64,000 nt of DNA from Clostridium algoriphilum (GTDB taxonomy: Bacteria; Bacillota; Clostridia; Clostridiales; Clostridiaceae): contig NZ_JAIZZK010000022.1 in assembly GCF_020443705.1 (NCBI RefSeq), positions 1 to 64,000 on the forward strand, given 5' to 3'. Below, one piece after another: positions 25,987 to 36,945 of this stretch (the stretch's first letter is position 1; the number at the start of each line of letters is the position of its first letter). The position numbers and the translations under genes were made by a program. The notes under the pieces were generated by a model. The model was not told the origin of the DNA and did not search any database. It saw only the letters and a program-made list of their open reading frames with translations.

Positions 25987-26874
25987 ATGAAAAAGAGAAA
26001 ATTATCATTAAGCAAAATTGTGACATTAATAGCCACTGTAGGTTTGTTTTCAAGTATTGCTGTTGGGTGCAGCAATAAAACAAACACAGCAGGTGTTAAA
26101 CCAGTAACTGAGGTTAAAGTTGGAACGACTTCAGACGTACCTACAGTATGGAAAGCTGTTGAAAAGAAGCTTGCTGGTGATAACATAAAAATTAAAATAG
26201 TGAATTTCGCAAACGGAGCAAATCCAAATCAAGCTTTGGCAGATGGAGATATTGATCTTAATGCTTTCCAGCATTATGCGTATTTAAATAAGAATAAAGC
26301 AGATTTAAAGCTAGATATCACTGCAATCGGAGATACTATTGTATACCCATTAGATTTATTTTCTAAGACAGTAAAAAATGTAGCTGATTTTAAGAATGGT
26401 GCAAAAATCGCATTGCCTAACGATGAAACAAATGAGGGTAGGGCACTTAATGTGCTTCAAAGTGCTGGAATTATAAAGCTTAAGGATGGCGCCGGATTAA
26501 ACCCAATTCTTAAGGATATAACTTCAAATCCCAAAAACATTAAATTTGTAGAACTTGTGGGTGGACAAATTCCACGTTCATTAGGTGATGTTGATGCAGC
26601 AATAATCAATTGTGGTTATGCTATAGATTCAGGACTTGACTTAGATAAAGACGTACTATTCAAGGACAAAATTGATATAACAGATCCAAATAAGAAACCA
26701 TATATAAATGTTATAGTTGCTAGAACTAAAGATAAGGACAAAGAAGTATATAAGAAAATTGTTGATGCATACCATTCCGATGAAGTAGCGAAAGCAATCA
26801 CGCAACAATTTAAGGGAGCTGCAATTCCTGCTTGGGATAAAAAATATTCAGATGCATTGAATGTTACAAAATGA
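25987..26874 (+). CDS. metQ: Methionine-binding lipoprotein (first set)
   Basis: A 295-residue NlpA/MetQ-family lipoprotein with lipobox VGCS (cysteine near residue 28). The NlpA core is visible in DLNAFQHYAYLNKNK near 93-107 and QIPRSLGDVDAAIINCGYA near 197-215. The 147-base gap after metI holds a short hairpin near 25864-25886. It completes a metNIQ set; a second, shorter set lies at 32143-34431. Confidence 0.93.
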   Translation: MKKRKLSLSKIVTLIATVGLFSSIAVGCSNKTNTAGVKPVTEVKVGTTSDVPTVWKAVEKKLAGDNIKIKIVNFANGANPNQALADGDIDLNAFQHYAYLNKNKADLKLDITAIGDTIVYPLDLFSKTVKNVADFKNGAKIALPNDETNEGRALNVLQSAGIIKLKDGAGLNPILKDITSNPKNIKFVELVGGQIPRSLGDVDAAIINCGYAIDSGLDLDKDVLFKDKIDITDPNKKPYINVIVARTKDKDKEVYKKIVDAYHSDEVAKAITQQFKGAAIPAWDKKYSDALNVTK

Positions 26875-26892
26875 AGGGTGGGCTAAGAAACT

Positions 26893-28104
26893 ATGTTTGA
26901 TAAAGGTAGCGTTAATGAGGTGCTAAAAAATGCCTATAGTTTAAATGGAGATACTATTGAACTTAGGCGATGGTTTCACCAGCATCCAGAGTCTAGTTTA
27001 AAGGAATATAGTACTAGCAAAAAAATAAAAGAAGAGTTAAAGAAGCTTGGCATCGAATATAATTCTGTTGGAGAAACTGGAATTGTGGGTGTAATAAAAG
27101 GTGGAGGAAATGGATTTGTTATAGGGCTTAGGGCTGATATTGATGCTCTTGAGATTCAAGAGCAAAATCAAGTTAACTATAAATCTTTGAATGAGGGATT
27201 AATGCATGCTTGTGGTCATGATGGACATATATCATCGTTGATAACTGCAGCAAGGATACTTCAAAATGAAAAAGAACATCTGTTAGGTACTGTAAAACTG
27301 ATATTTCAGTCAGCCGAGGAAATCGGATATGGTGCGGATTTAATAATTAAAAGTGGTTTAGTTAGTGATGTAAAGGCCTTTTTTGGGCTTCATGTTACGC
27401 CTAGGATTAAAACAGGACAAGTTTCTTTGGTAAGTGGCATTATTATGGCAGGCGCCAATAATCTGAAAATAGAACTTAATGGTAAAAGTGGACATGGTGC
27501 GCAGCCTAATCAAGGTATTGATGCTATTTTTGCTGGTAGTGCTATCATCCAATCCCTTCAGCAGATTGTTTCCAGAGAATGTGATCCTGTGGAACCAATT
27601 GTTATTACGGTTGGGACTTTTAATGCAGGAACAAGAGCTAATATTATAGCAAATAAAGCATTTTTAAATGGGACTGTAAGGGTAGTAACAGAAGAATCAA
27701 GAAAAAATGTTTCAAAAGCAGTAAAACGAGTAGTTAAAGATATAGCAGCAGCTTTCAGAATAAAGGCAAAAGTTGAGTGCGAGTATGCAACCCCAATAGT
27801 GATTAATGACACTTCCCTTTACCATGTTGCGGTTTCTGCTACAAAGGAAATACTTTCTGAAGAGGCGATAGTTCACTTGCCAGTGGAAATGGTAACAGAT
27901 GATTTTGCTGTATTTAGCACTGTGGCACCAGCTTTTTATGCAAAGGTAGGAGTGGCGGCAGCAGGGAGTGAAAAACCAGCATATCCTCTTCATCATGAAA
28001 ATTTTAATCTAGATGAAAATAGCTTGGCCATATGTTCAGCGCTATTTGTGGAATTTACTCATCAATACTTTTCTTCTTCAATACCAGGTGGCACAACAAT
28101 ATAG
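26893..28104 (+). CDS. M20-family amidohydrolase (N-acyl amino acid deacylase)
   Basis: A 403-residue zinc peptidase-like deacylase with the metal motif MHACGHDGH near 100-108, SAEEIGYGAD near 139-148 and HGAQPNQGIDA in the dimerisation domain. In Bacillus, homologues (YtnL/SndA, YxeP) deacetylate N-acetyl-S-substituted cysteines. Placement directly after metNIQ (18 bases) suggests the transporter brings in an N-acylated or S-alkylated sulfur amino acid. The exact substrate is not deducible. Confidence 0.85.
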   Translation: MFDKGSVNEVLKNAYSLNGDTIELRRWFHQHPESSLKEYSTSKKIKEELKKLGIEYNSVGETGIVGVIKGGGNGFVIGLRADIDALEIQEQNQVNYKSLNEGLMHACGHDGHISSLITAARILQNEKEHLLGTVKLIFQSAEEIGYGADLIIKSGLVSDVKAFFGLHVTPRIKTGQVSLVSGIIMAGANNLKIELNGKSGHGAQPNQGIDAIFAGSAIIQSLQQIVSRECDPVEPIVITVGTFNAGTRANIIANKAFLNGTVRVVTEESRKNVSKAVKRVVKDIAAAFRIKAKVECEYATPIVINDTSLYHVAVSATKEILSEEAIVHLPVEMVTDDFAVFSTVAPAFYAKVGVAAAGSEKPAYPLHHENFNLDENSLAICSALFVEFTHQYFSSSIPGGTTI

Positions 28105-28169
28105 TGGAAGTACAACCTGTGATTTGTCATAAAAAAAGCGATACATTTGAAATGAAAGGTGGTATTAAG

Positions 28170-29165
28170 ATGAGTGTAATAAATGTTCCAAGGTATTATG
28201 AAAACAAAATTGGGATCATAAAAGAAGCAGGGGAACAGATAAAGAAAATAGGGAAAAATGCATTTGTTATAGGAGGAAATACTGCAATTAGTATTGTGGA
28301 AAAAGATTTATATAGTAGTCTTAGAAAAAACAATATAGATTACGAAGTGGAAATATTTAGTGGTTATCCAACACAAAAAAGCATTGATGAGCTATCAAAT
28401 ATAATATTTATTAACAAGAATGACGTTATTATAGGTATTGGAGGAGGACGAGTACTTGATTTAGTAAAAGCTATTGGGGACAAAGTCAATCTACCTGTTG
28501 TAACAATACCAACAATTCCAGCAACTTGTGCTGCTTGGTCAGCATTATCTGTAATTTATAAAGAAAATGGAGAACAAGATACATATATTAATTTGAAAAA
28601 TTCACCTGAACTAATATTAGCAGATAAAGAAATTTTAGCAAAAGCGCCAATAAGATATATTAATTCAGGTGTTGCGGATACTATTGTAAAGTGGTATGAG
28701 ATTGTACCAGATTTAAATGATAATAAAAATGATTTTTGTCTTAGACTTCAATTAAAAGTATGCGAACTTGCTGATGAATTTTTAAGGGAAGATTATATAA
28801 ACTCATTTAGAAAAGGAGAATTATTTAAAAATCCATATTTAATTAATAATGCCATAGATTCTATTATTATGCTAGCTGGTTTAGCAGGTAGCATAAAAGG
28901 AAGTATACCCTATGGTGGATTAGCCCATCAATTTTATAACAATTCAACTAAAGTTCATGAAACTAATTCATTGCTTCATGGAGAAAAAGTTATTTTTGGA
29001 TTATTAGTACAGCTTGAATTAGAAAAGAAGAGTGAGGATGAAATAAGTGGATATATAGAATGGATGCAAGCATTAAATTTACCCACAACATTAAAGGAGC
29101 TAGGAATTGACTCAGAAAGTATCTTTAAAGTTAGTAAAATTGCTAAAGGAATAATAGATGTATAG
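28170..29165 (+). CDS. Glycerol-dehydrogenase-like iron-containing dehydrogenase
   Basis: A 331-residue protein of the GldA group with NAD-binding GIGGGRVLDLVKAIGD near 92-107 and PTIPATCAAWSALSVIY near 119-135. ATG 28170 has AAAGGTGG upstream; longer frames overlap the deacylase. It ends at TAG while many GldA proteins have about 30 more residues; the following bases encode NENQVIAAI-like text in another frame, so the C-terminus may be frameshifted. The conserved metal-ligand His region GGLAHQF is present. Substrate unknown. Confidence 0.75.
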   Translation: MSVINVPRYYENKIGIIKEAGEQIKKIGKNAFVIGGNTAISIVEKDLYSSLRKNNIDYEVEIFSGYPTQKSIDELSNIIFINKNDVIIGIGGGRVLDLVKAIGDKVNLPVVTIPTIPATCAAWSALSVIYKENGEQDTYINLKNSPELILADKEILAKAPIRYINSGVADTIVKWYEIVPDLNDNKNDFCLRLQLKVCELADEFLREDYINSFRKGELFKNPYLINNAIDSIIMLAGLAGSIKGSIPYGGLAHQFYNNSTKVHETNSLLHGEKVIFGLLVQLELEKKSEDEISGYIEWMQALNLPTTLKELGIDSESIFKVSKIAKGIIDV

Positions 29166-29319
29166 GAGATTATAAAGGGTTAGATTATAAGCTAAATGAA
29201 AATCAGGTTATTGCAGCAATATTTCAGGTGGATACGATAAGTAGAAACAAAGGAAGGTTAATTAACCAAGTTTAATTAACCTAGTTTAATAAAAAAATAA
29301 AAAATATTTTTATAAGGAG

Positions 29320-30504
29320 ATGAGTATCATTCCTAATTTAAGCAGTAAGGTAGATAGATTTTCTGCATCAATGATAAGACAAATGACCATTTTATCAAAT
29401 AAGTATAATGCTATAAATTTATCACAAGGTTTTCCAGAATTTGATCCTCCAAAAGAGTTAATCACAGCCCTAGAAAAAGCAGCTAAAGATGGTCCACATC
29501 AATACTCTCTATCAGCAGGTGCAGATAATTTTAAAGAGGCCATTGCAAAGAAGCAATCTTTAAATCTAGGGATAACTATTAATCCAAAGACGGAGGTTCT
29601 TGTAACATGTGGATCTACAGAAGCAATGATAAGTGTAATGCTTACAGTTTTTAACCCAGGTGATAAAGTAATAATCTTTTCTCCATATTATACAAATTAT
29701 TTAGCTGATTCAATATTAGCAGAAGCAGATCCAATATTTGTTCAGTTAAAAGCTCCACAATTTAATTTTGATGAAGTAGAATTAGAAAAGGCTTTTAAGC
29801 AAAAGCCTAAAGCCTTAATACTCTGTAACCCATCAAATCCTTCAGGAAAGGTGTTTACAAGGGAAGAACTTTTAACTATAGGAAGATTAGCTGAAAAATA
29901 TGATGCTTTTGTAATAACAGATGAGGTTTATGAGCATATAGTTTACAAACCATTTAAGCAAACCTATTTTGCGTCTTTGCCGGGAATGTATGAACGTACT
30001 ATTTCATGTAGTTCTCTTTCAAAAACTTATTCTATAACAGGATGGCGATTAGGATATGTGATTGCATCACAAAATATTATTGAAAATGTAAGAAAGGTAC
30101 ATGATTCCTTAACTGTAGCGGCTGCATCACCATTGCAAGAAGCTGCAATTACTGGACTTAGTTTTAAAGAGGACTATTATAATAAGTTAATAGAAATATA
30201 TGAAGAAAAGAGAAATTTTTTCTTAAATGGCCTTGATGAAATAGGATTAAAGCATACTAAGCCACAAGGAACGTATTTCGTACTTGTTGATATATCCGAA
30301 TTTGGATATAGAAGTGATGTTGATTTTTGTGAATTCCTAGCAAAGGAATATGGGGTTGCAGCAGTGCCAGGTTCAAGTTTTTTTAATGAAGATGTTAACA
30401 ATTGGATTAGATTACATTTTGCCAAGAACAAACAAACCTTGGAAGAAGCCTTAAGGAGATTACGTAGATTAAAAAATGATTATCCTATAAAAGGGAGAAA
30501 ATAA
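29320..30504 (+). CDS. PLP aminotransferase, class I/II
   Basis: A 394-residue fold-type I aminotransferase with LSQGFPEFDPPKEL near 34-47, the NPSNPSGKVFTREE motif near 171-184 and the PLP lysine in SSLSKTYSITGWRLG near 231-245. It resembles the methionine/aromatic (KAT/YbdL) branch that can interconvert methionine and 4-methylthio-2-oxobutyrate, which fits the setting but is inference. The ATG touches AAGGAG with no spacer, so a rarer start a few codons later (ATC/ATT 29326-29331) might be used. Confidence 0.85.
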   Translation: MSIIPNLSSKVDRFSASMIRQMTILSNKYNAINLSQGFPEFDPPKELITALEKAAKDGPHQYSLSAGADNFKEAIAKKQSLNLGITINPKTEVLVTCGSTEAMISVMLTVFNPGDKVIIFSPYYTNYLADSILAEADPIFVQLKAPQFNFDEVELEKAFKQKPKALILCNPSNPSGKVFTREELLTIGRLAEKYDAFVITDEVYEHIVYKPFKQTYFASLPGMYERTISCSSLSKTYSITGWRLGYVIASQNIIENVRKVHDSLTVAAASPLQEAAITGLSFKEDYYNKLIEIYEEKRNFFLNGLDEIGLKHTKPQGTYFVLVDISEFGYRSDVDFCEFLAKEYGVAAVPGSSFFNEDVNNWIRLHFAKNKQTLEEALRRLRRLKNDYPIKGRK

Positions 30505-30548
30505 ATTCTTATTCTGCTGTGAGGGTTTTAAACGATAACTAAACAGTA

Positions 30549-30570
30549 CTATAAGAAGTAATTCTTATAG
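30549..30570 (+). other. Perfect hairpin without U-tract
   Basis: CTATAAGAA pairs with TTCTTATAG across GTAA. It lies between the aminotransferase and glgD and may stabilise the upstream mRNA end or act as a weak terminator. Confidence 0.4.
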
Positions 30571-30667
30571 TTACAATAAAAAGGATATTATTGTTATGGA
30601 ATATAGAAAAGAAATTAAAGTTGCTTCAAATATATAAACTAAATTATAAAATTAATGAGGTGATGGG

Positions 30668-31786
30668 ATGCTTAAAAATTACATAGGGTTATTAATGTTA
30701 AATGATCAAGAAGATGATATTAAAAGTCTAACAAAAACTAGGCCTATAGCATCTATACCTATAGGAGGAAGATATAGAATTATTGATTTTGTGCTTTCAA
30801 ATATGGTTAATTCAGGGATTCACACTATAGGTGTATTCACTAATGCAAAATCTCGTTCCTTAGTGAATCACCTGGGTTCAGGAAAATCATGGGATTTGCA
30901 TAGAAAAATAAATGGACTGTTTATATTCAATTTTACTCCGGATAGATCATATTTAAGGGATATAGATGCATTAAGTGATAATATGGAATTTCTTTATAGG
31001 GCAAAGCAAGAGTATGTAATAGTATCTTCGTATTATATGGTATGTAACATGGATTATAATGAGGCTGCTAAATATCATCAAGAATCCGCTAGTGATATAA
31101 CATTATTGTACAAAAAAACAAATAAAGGGAAGAAACATTATCAAAATTGTAGTACTTTATATATTAATGAAGAAAATAAAGTCTTGAGTATTGGAAAAAA
31201 CACAGGAAAAGACGACAAGCTAAATATTTCAATGGAAATGTTTATAATGAAGAAAAGCACTCTCATAACTATTGTAAATAAATGCATTCAAATAGGATAT
31301 CATAATTCAATAAAGGCAGCTATATATAATTATATTTCAAAACTTGATGTAAATGCATATGAATTTAAAGGATATCTACAATGTATAGATTCTATAAAAA
31401 ATTATTACAGAACCAGTATGGATATGCTAAATCCTAAAATAATAAAGGAGTTATTTTCAAGTAATGGATTAATCTATACAAAAAGTAAAGATGAGGCTCC
31501 CACTAAGTATTTTAATGGAGCAAAAGTTAATAATGCTTTAATTTCTAATGGATGTATTTTAAAAGGAGAAATAGAGAAAAGTGTAATTTCAAGATGGGTG
31601 ACTGTGGATGCAGGTGCAGTAATTAAGAATTGCATAGTATTTCAAAATTGTGAAATTAAAAAAGGATGTAAACTTACTAATGTAATAGTTGATAAAAATA
31701 ATATTATAAATGAAAATACAGTATTGGTGGGGAATGATGAGTTCCCGGTTGTTATAGAAAAAAATCTCGACTATAAGTATTTATAA
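30668..31786 (+). CDS. glgD: GlgD, non-catalytic subunit of glucose-1-phosphate adenylyltransferase
   Basis: A 372-residue nucleotidyltransferase with a C-terminal left-handed beta-helix. The start NYIGLLMLNDQEDDIKSLT and the GRYRIIDFVLSNMVNSGI stretch match GlgD, which partners GlgC in Firmicutes glycogen synthesis. No glgC is in the window; a branching enzyme is at 57270. It is an isolated carbohydrate gene between two sulfur operons. Confidence 0.87.
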   Translation: MLKNYIGLLMLNDQEDDIKSLTKTRPIASIPIGGRYRIIDFVLSNMVNSGIHTIGVFTNAKSRSLVNHLGSGKSWDLHRKINGLFIFNFTPDRSYLRDIDALSDNMEFLYRAKQEYVIVSSYYMVCNMDYNEAAKYHQESASDITLLYKKTNKGKKHYQNCSTLYINEENKVLSIGKNTGKDDKLNISMEMFIMKKSTLITIVNKCIQIGYHNSIKAAIYNYISKLDVNAYEFKGYLQCIDSIKNYYRTSMDMLNPKIIKELFSSNGLIYTKSKDEAPTKYFNGAKVNNALISNGCILKGEIEKSVISRWVTVDAGAVIKNCIVFQNCEIKKGCKLTNVIVDKNNIINENTVLVGNDEFPVVIEKNLDYKYL

Positions 31787-31803
31787 TATATAAAATAAAT
31801 TGC

Positions 31804-31868
31804 TTGACATTATCCTAAAATAGTATTATCCTAATAACAACATATGATAAACATATATGAATACTAGG
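31804..31868 (+). promoter_or_regulatory. Promoter with operator-like motif, metNIQ-metY
   Basis: TTGACA (31804-31809), 17 bases, TATCCT (31827-31832). ATATGAATACT lies at 31855-31865, inside ATATATGAATACTAGG, 22 bases after the -10. Confidence 0.65.
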
Positions 31869-31961
31869 TATTAAGTTTTATATTTACTTATTAGTAAATG
31901 TAAAACAATTAAATTTTTTAATTAATGGTTAATATATGTTAAAATTTAAAACTTAATAAAA

Positions 31962-32118
31962 CTTCTTATCAAGAGTGGTGGAGGGACTGGCCCTATGAAA
32001 CCCGGCAACCTAAATTTAATTTATAGGTGCTAATTCCAGTAGGTTTAAACCTTGAAGATGGGAAGCTAATAGTCAGGAAAATATCCTTCTATAGCTAGCC
32101 TATAGGAGGATTTATTTT
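31962..32118 (+). promoter_or_regulatory. SAM-I (S-box) riboswitch
   Basis: The aptamer at 31962-32066 has CTTATCAAGAG, GGAGGGACTGGCCC, CCCGGCAACC and GGTGCTAATTCCAG. The terminator is ATCCTTCTATAG (32083-32094) with CTATAGGAGGAT (32100-32111), then TTATTTT. It controls the second metNIQ set and probably metY. Confidence 0.95.
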
Positions 32119-32142
32119 GTTTGAAGGGGGTGAGACGGAGAA

Positions 32143-32922
32143 ATGATCAGGATTAACAATTTGAGTAAAACATTCAATACACCTTATGGAAACATTGAAG
32201 TTCTTAAGGATATAGATCTTGAAATAGAGAAGGGGGATATATTTGGGATCATAGGATTTAGTGGAGCTGGAAAATCTACTTTAGTAAGATGTATAAACCG
32301 CCTTGAGGAACCAGATTCTGGTAAGATATTTATAGGAGATAAGGAAATTACATCATTAGGTAAAAAGGAACTAAGGGTGGCAAGGAAAAAAATTGGAATG
32401 ATATTTCAACAATTTAATTTATTTGACTCAAGAACTGTGTTTGAGAATATTTCATTTTCATTAGAAGTAGCAGGATATAAAAAAGGAGAAATTAAAGAAA
32501 GGGTAAATGAATTACTAGACCTTGTTGAATTAAAAGAAAAAACGAATGCATATCCACTACAACTTAGTGGCGGTCAGAAACAAAGAGTAGGAATTGCAAG
32601 GGCATTAGCAAATAATCCTGACGTGCTTTTAAGTGATGAGGCAACTTCAGCACTTGACCCACAGACTACTTTCTCTATTTTAGAACTATTAAATAAAATA
32701 AATAAAAAATTAAATTTAACTATAGTACTTATAACCCATGAACTGGATGTTCTTAGATACAGTTCAAATAATATGGCGGTATTAGAACATGGAACAATTG
32801 TAGAAAGAGGTGCGACTGAAAGTTTATTTCTTAATCCTAAGAGTGATACTGCTAAAAAATTTATAAGTATAACAAACAACTTACAAAAGGGAAAAGAATG
32901 GTCTGGAGGTGATATTATATGA
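32143..32922 (+). CDS. metN: Methionine-type ABC transporter ATPase (second set)
   Basis: A 259-residue ATPase with Walker A GFSGAGKSTLVR, signature [14 protein letters not shown] and Walker B VLLSDEATSALDPQ. Unlike the first MetN (355 residues) it ends soon after the nucleotide-binding domain and lacks the C-terminal NIL domain, so substrate-level inhibition through that domain is not expected. Its end overlaps metI by four bases. Confidence 0.92.
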   Translation: MIRINNLSKTFNTPYGNIEVLKDIDLEIEKGDIFGIIGFSGAGKSTLVRCINRLEEPDSGKIFIGDKEITSLGKKELRVARKKIGMIFQQFNLFDSRTVFENISFSLEVAGYKKGEIKERVNELLDLVELKEKTNAYPLQLSGGQKQRVGIARALANNPDVLLSDEATSALDPQTTFSILELLNKINKKLNLTIVLITHELDVLRYSSNNMAVLEHGTIVERGATESLFLNPKSDTAKKFISITNNLQKGKEWSGGDII

Positions 32923-33587
32923 GCAATGATTTAGTTGATCTACTTTCAACAGCTACATTAGAAACACTTTATATGGTTGGTCTTGTGACTTTAATAGGAT
33001 TACTTATTGGATTTCCATTGGGGGTTGTATTAGTAGTTAGTGACAAAGGGAATATTATATCTTTTCCAAAACTTAATAGAGTACTTGGAACAATAATAAA
33101 TGTGGTTCGATCTATACCAGAAATTATATTAATTATTATTTTATTACCATTAGCAAGATTCATTGTTGGAACAACACTTGGTACTAATGCAGCTATAGTA
33201 TCTCTATCTATTGGTTCAGCACCATTTTTGGCGAGGATAATTGAAAATTCTTTAAAAGAGGTGGCTCACGGTAAGATAGAAGCAGCCCAGGCAGTTGGTG
33301 CAAGTCCTTTTCAAATTATAGTTAAGGTTCTTATACCAGAGGCCCTTCCATCTTTAGTAAGAGGCATAACCATAGGAATTATATCGATTGTAGGTTTCAC
33401 CGCAATCGCCGGGGCAATAGGTGCGGGAGGACTTGGTAGTACTGCAGTTAGATTTGGATATCAAAGATTTAGAACAGATATACTAATAGCTACAGTGATA
33501 GTTTTAGTAGTATTAGTTCAATTGCTTCAGTTTACAGGAGATTATATCGCAAAATTAATAAATAAAAAAAGATACAAATTTGAATAA
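32919..33587 (+). CDS. metI: Methionine-type ABC transporter permease (second set)
   Basis: A 222-residue MetI permease with EAAQAVGASPFQIIVKVLIPEAL (EAA loop) and AIGAGGLGSTAVRFGYQRF near the end. GGAGGTG precedes the ATG inside metN, showing translational coupling. A decayed partial copy of its middle lies at 42851-42975. Confidence 0.92.
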   Translation: MSNDLVDLLSTATLETLYMVGLVTLIGLLIGFPLGVVLVVSDKGNIISFPKLNRVLGTIINVVRSIPEIILIIILLPLARFIVGTTLGTNAAIVSLSIGSAPFLARIIENSLKEVAHGKIEAAQAVGASPFQIIVKVLIPEALPSLVRGITIGIISIVGFTAIAGAIGAGGLGSTAVRFGYQRFRTDILIATVIVLVVLVQLLQFTGDYIAKLINKKRYKFE

Positions 33588-33606
33588 TTATTAGGGGGCA
33601 TTTTAA

Positions 33607-34431
33607 ATGAATAAAAAGTTAATAACATTAATTTTAGGGACAATATTAATTGTAGGAGGGGTTTCAGGTTGCGGTACTAAAAAGGCTGAAACAAAATCAT
33701 CTGAGAACAAAGAGGTAACGCTAACGGTTGGAGCTGCATTAGTTCCACATGCAGACATATTAAATTTTGCAAAACCTTTACTTAAAGCAAAAGGAATAAA
33801 TCTTGTAGTAAAAACTTTAGATGATGAAGCTCAATTAAACCCAGCATTAGATGAAAAACAGATAGATGCTAATTATTTTCAGCATGTGCCATATCTTGAT
33901 TCAGTAGTAAAAGAAAAAGGTTATAAATTTAAAAATGTAGGAAAGGTTCATGTAGAACCAATAGGGTTCTATTCGCAAAAGATTAAATCTATAGATCAAA
34001 TAAAAGTTGGTGCTAAAATAGGTATTCCCAATAATCCATCTAATGAGTATAGAGCACTTGCGCTTCTTGAATCAAAGGGAATTATACAGCTTAAATCCGG
34101 AATCGCAAACTATAGTGCAACACCTAAAGATTTAGTTAAAAATCCTAAAAAAATAAAATTTAAAGAGGTTGATGCAGCTCAACTTCCAAGATCGCTTCCT
34201 GATCTTGATGGTGCAGTAATTAATACAAATATTATTTTAGATGCTAAAATGGATCCGAAATCTGCAATATTTAGAGAAGATGCAAATTCACCATATGCTA
34301 ATATAATTGTTGTAAGACAGGGTGATGAGAACAGGGCGGAAATTAAAAAGTTAGTGGAAGTATTGCATTCTGCAGATATTAAAAAGTTCATACAGGATAA
34401 ATATGGAGTTGCAGTTGTACCAGCATTTTAA
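33607..34431 (+). CDS. metQ: Methionine-type substrate-binding lipoprotein (second set)
   Basis: A 274-residue NlpA/MetQ-family lipoprotein with lipobox VSGC (cysteine near residue 22). The core motifs are DANYFQHVPYLDS and QLPRSLPDLDGAVINTN. TTAGGGGG precedes the ATG. It completes the second metNIQ. Confidence 0.92.
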   Translation: MNKKLITLILGTILIVGGVSGCGTKKAETKSSENKEVTLTVGAALVPHADILNFAKPLLKAKGINLVVKTLDDEAQLNPALDEKQIDANYFQHVPYLDSVVKEKGYKFKNVGKVHVEPIGFYSQKIKSIDQIKVGAKIGIPNNPSNEYRALALLESKGIIQLKSGIANYSATPKDLVKNPKKIKFKEVDAAQLPRSLPDLDGAVINTNIILDAKMDPKSAIFREDANSPYANIIVVRQGDENRAEIKKLVEVLHSADIKKFIQDKYGVAVVPAF

Positions 34432-34470
34432 TAAACAGATAAATTATAGTTTATGATGAAGTGAAACTTG

Positions 34471-34534
34471 AGAGGTGTATATTGCTACATTTTAATACCT
34501 CTTTCAGCAATTTGAAATGAAGAGGTACTTTTTA
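34471..34534 (+). promoter_or_regulatory. Candidate attenuator between metQ and metY
   Basis: AGAGGT (34471-34476) can pair with ACCTCT (34497-34502), while TACCTCTT (34496-34503) can pair with AAGAGGTA (34520-34527), which is followed by CTTTTT. The two hairpins share 34497-34502 and exclude each other. This may be an attenuator or simply a terminator with a neighbouring hairpin. It is unrelated to the five-copy leader. Confidence 0.45.
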
Positions 34535-34569
34535 GCATATAAAATATAAAATTCTAAAATAATTTATAA

Positions 34570-35871
<1,302 letters not shown>

Positions 35872-35896
35872 AAATAATTTATTTATTACTAAATAT

Positions 35897-36086
35897 AACT
35901 TATACAGAGTGTCAGAGGGACTCGACTAATGATGCCCGACAACCAGTACTTGTAACAGAATATAATGGTGTCAATTCCATCAGATTATAAAATCTGAAAG
36001 ATAAGGATGTTAGCAAATTATAGTATATATTTTTATTGTATACTATAATTAATCTTGCTGCTTTCCTTATGGGAGAGCAGCTTTTC
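35897..36086 (+). promoter_or_regulatory. Divergent S-box-like riboswitch, decayed copy
   Basis: The aptamer-like part (35897-36007) keeps the S-box order but has GATGCCCGACAACC in place of GAAGCCCGGCAACC, GGTGTCAATTCCATCAG in place of GGTGCTAATTCCAGCAG, and a damaged GACTCGACTAATG where intact copies read GACTGGCCCGATG. It is closed by CTTAT/ATAAG. A hairpin near 36019-36050 and a terminator GCTGCTTTCC/GGGAGAGCAGC (36057-36081) with TTTTC follow. It precedes a metY fragment with a stop codon, so it is probably a relic. Confidence 0.65.
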
Positions 36087-36097
36087 TATTTCATGAA

Positions 36098-36259
36098 AAG
36101 AAGTTGAATTATGAAACATTACAGTTATATGAAGGGTAGGTTCCAGATAGTGTTATAGGAATAAGTGAAGTCTCAATTTATCAAATGTCATCCTATGTTT
36201 TTAAAAATTCTGATCATACATCGAATTTAAGTGAATATCTATTTAAATATTACAAATAA
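36098..36259 (+). pseudogene. Truncated metY N-terminus with internal stop
   Basis: The frame encodes NYETLQLYEG, a TAG stop, then VPDSVIG...IYQMSSYVFKNSDHTS and ends EYLFKYYK at TAA. It matches the first 50 residues of MetY. The same unusual end (EYLFK) occurs in the copy at 43306, so truncation came before duplication. Confidence 0.75.
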
Positions 36260-36342
36260 AGTTATTATAGATAATTATATAAGCTTATTACAATGATATA
36301 TATAATTGTAGAGAAAATAAAAATTAATGAAAGGATATAAAT

Positions 36343-36765
36343 ATGAGTATAGGTAATGTGGTACAGGATTTTTTAAACAAAGGTTTGGAATGCTCAATTG
36401 TAAACTCTTTTATAGATATAAAAACATGCGGTTCACAAACATTAGCTTTCAAAATAAAAGAAAAAATAATACTAATTGTAACTGATAAAGATAAGGAAAT
36501 AAGTGTCGGAAAGTTTTTGCACTATTTTAAAGCAAGCCCGAGTATGTTGAGTAAGAATGAAACAAGAGAAATTACAGGACATCCAATAGGCTGCTTGAGC
36601 CCTTTTGGATTAAAAAACCATTTAAAAGTCTATATTGATGTTTCATTAAAGAGGAATGATTATATATCCGTTTGTGCCGGCATGAAAAATTTTGTGATTA
36701 ATGTTACACCTGGGGAAATGATCGAGGTTACTGGTGGCGAGTGGATTGATATATGGGAAAATTAA
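36343..36765 (+). CDS. YbaK/EbsC-type aminoacyl-tRNA deacylase-like protein
   Basis: A 140-residue single-domain protein with EITGHPIGCLSPFGL near 77-91 and VINVTPGEMIEVTGGEWIDI at the end, the pattern of the prolyl-tRNA editing domain (YbaK). Such proteins clear mischarged tRNAs, for example Cys-tRNAPro, which would make sense where cysteine pools are high. A short related scrap lies at 43480-43540. Confidence 0.83.
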   Translation: MSIGNVVQDFLNKGLECSIVNSFIDIKTCGSQTLAFKIKEKIILIVTDKDKEISVGKFLHYFKASPSMLSKNETREITGHPIGCLSPFGLKNHLKVYIDVSLKRNDYISVCAGMKNFVINVTPGEMIEVTGGEWIDIWEN

Positions 36766-36945
36766 ATGCAATTAAGAAGGGAGTATATTTGATTCAAGAT
36801 TGTTTGAATATTGCAGAACAATACATATACTATATAATAAAATAAAACTTATTCGTTGTGGGATAAATTACAGATGAATGTAAGTTGCAGGAGATTTAAG
36901 AATACTACAATAATGGCTAAATTATTAAAAGGGTGTGACACTAAA

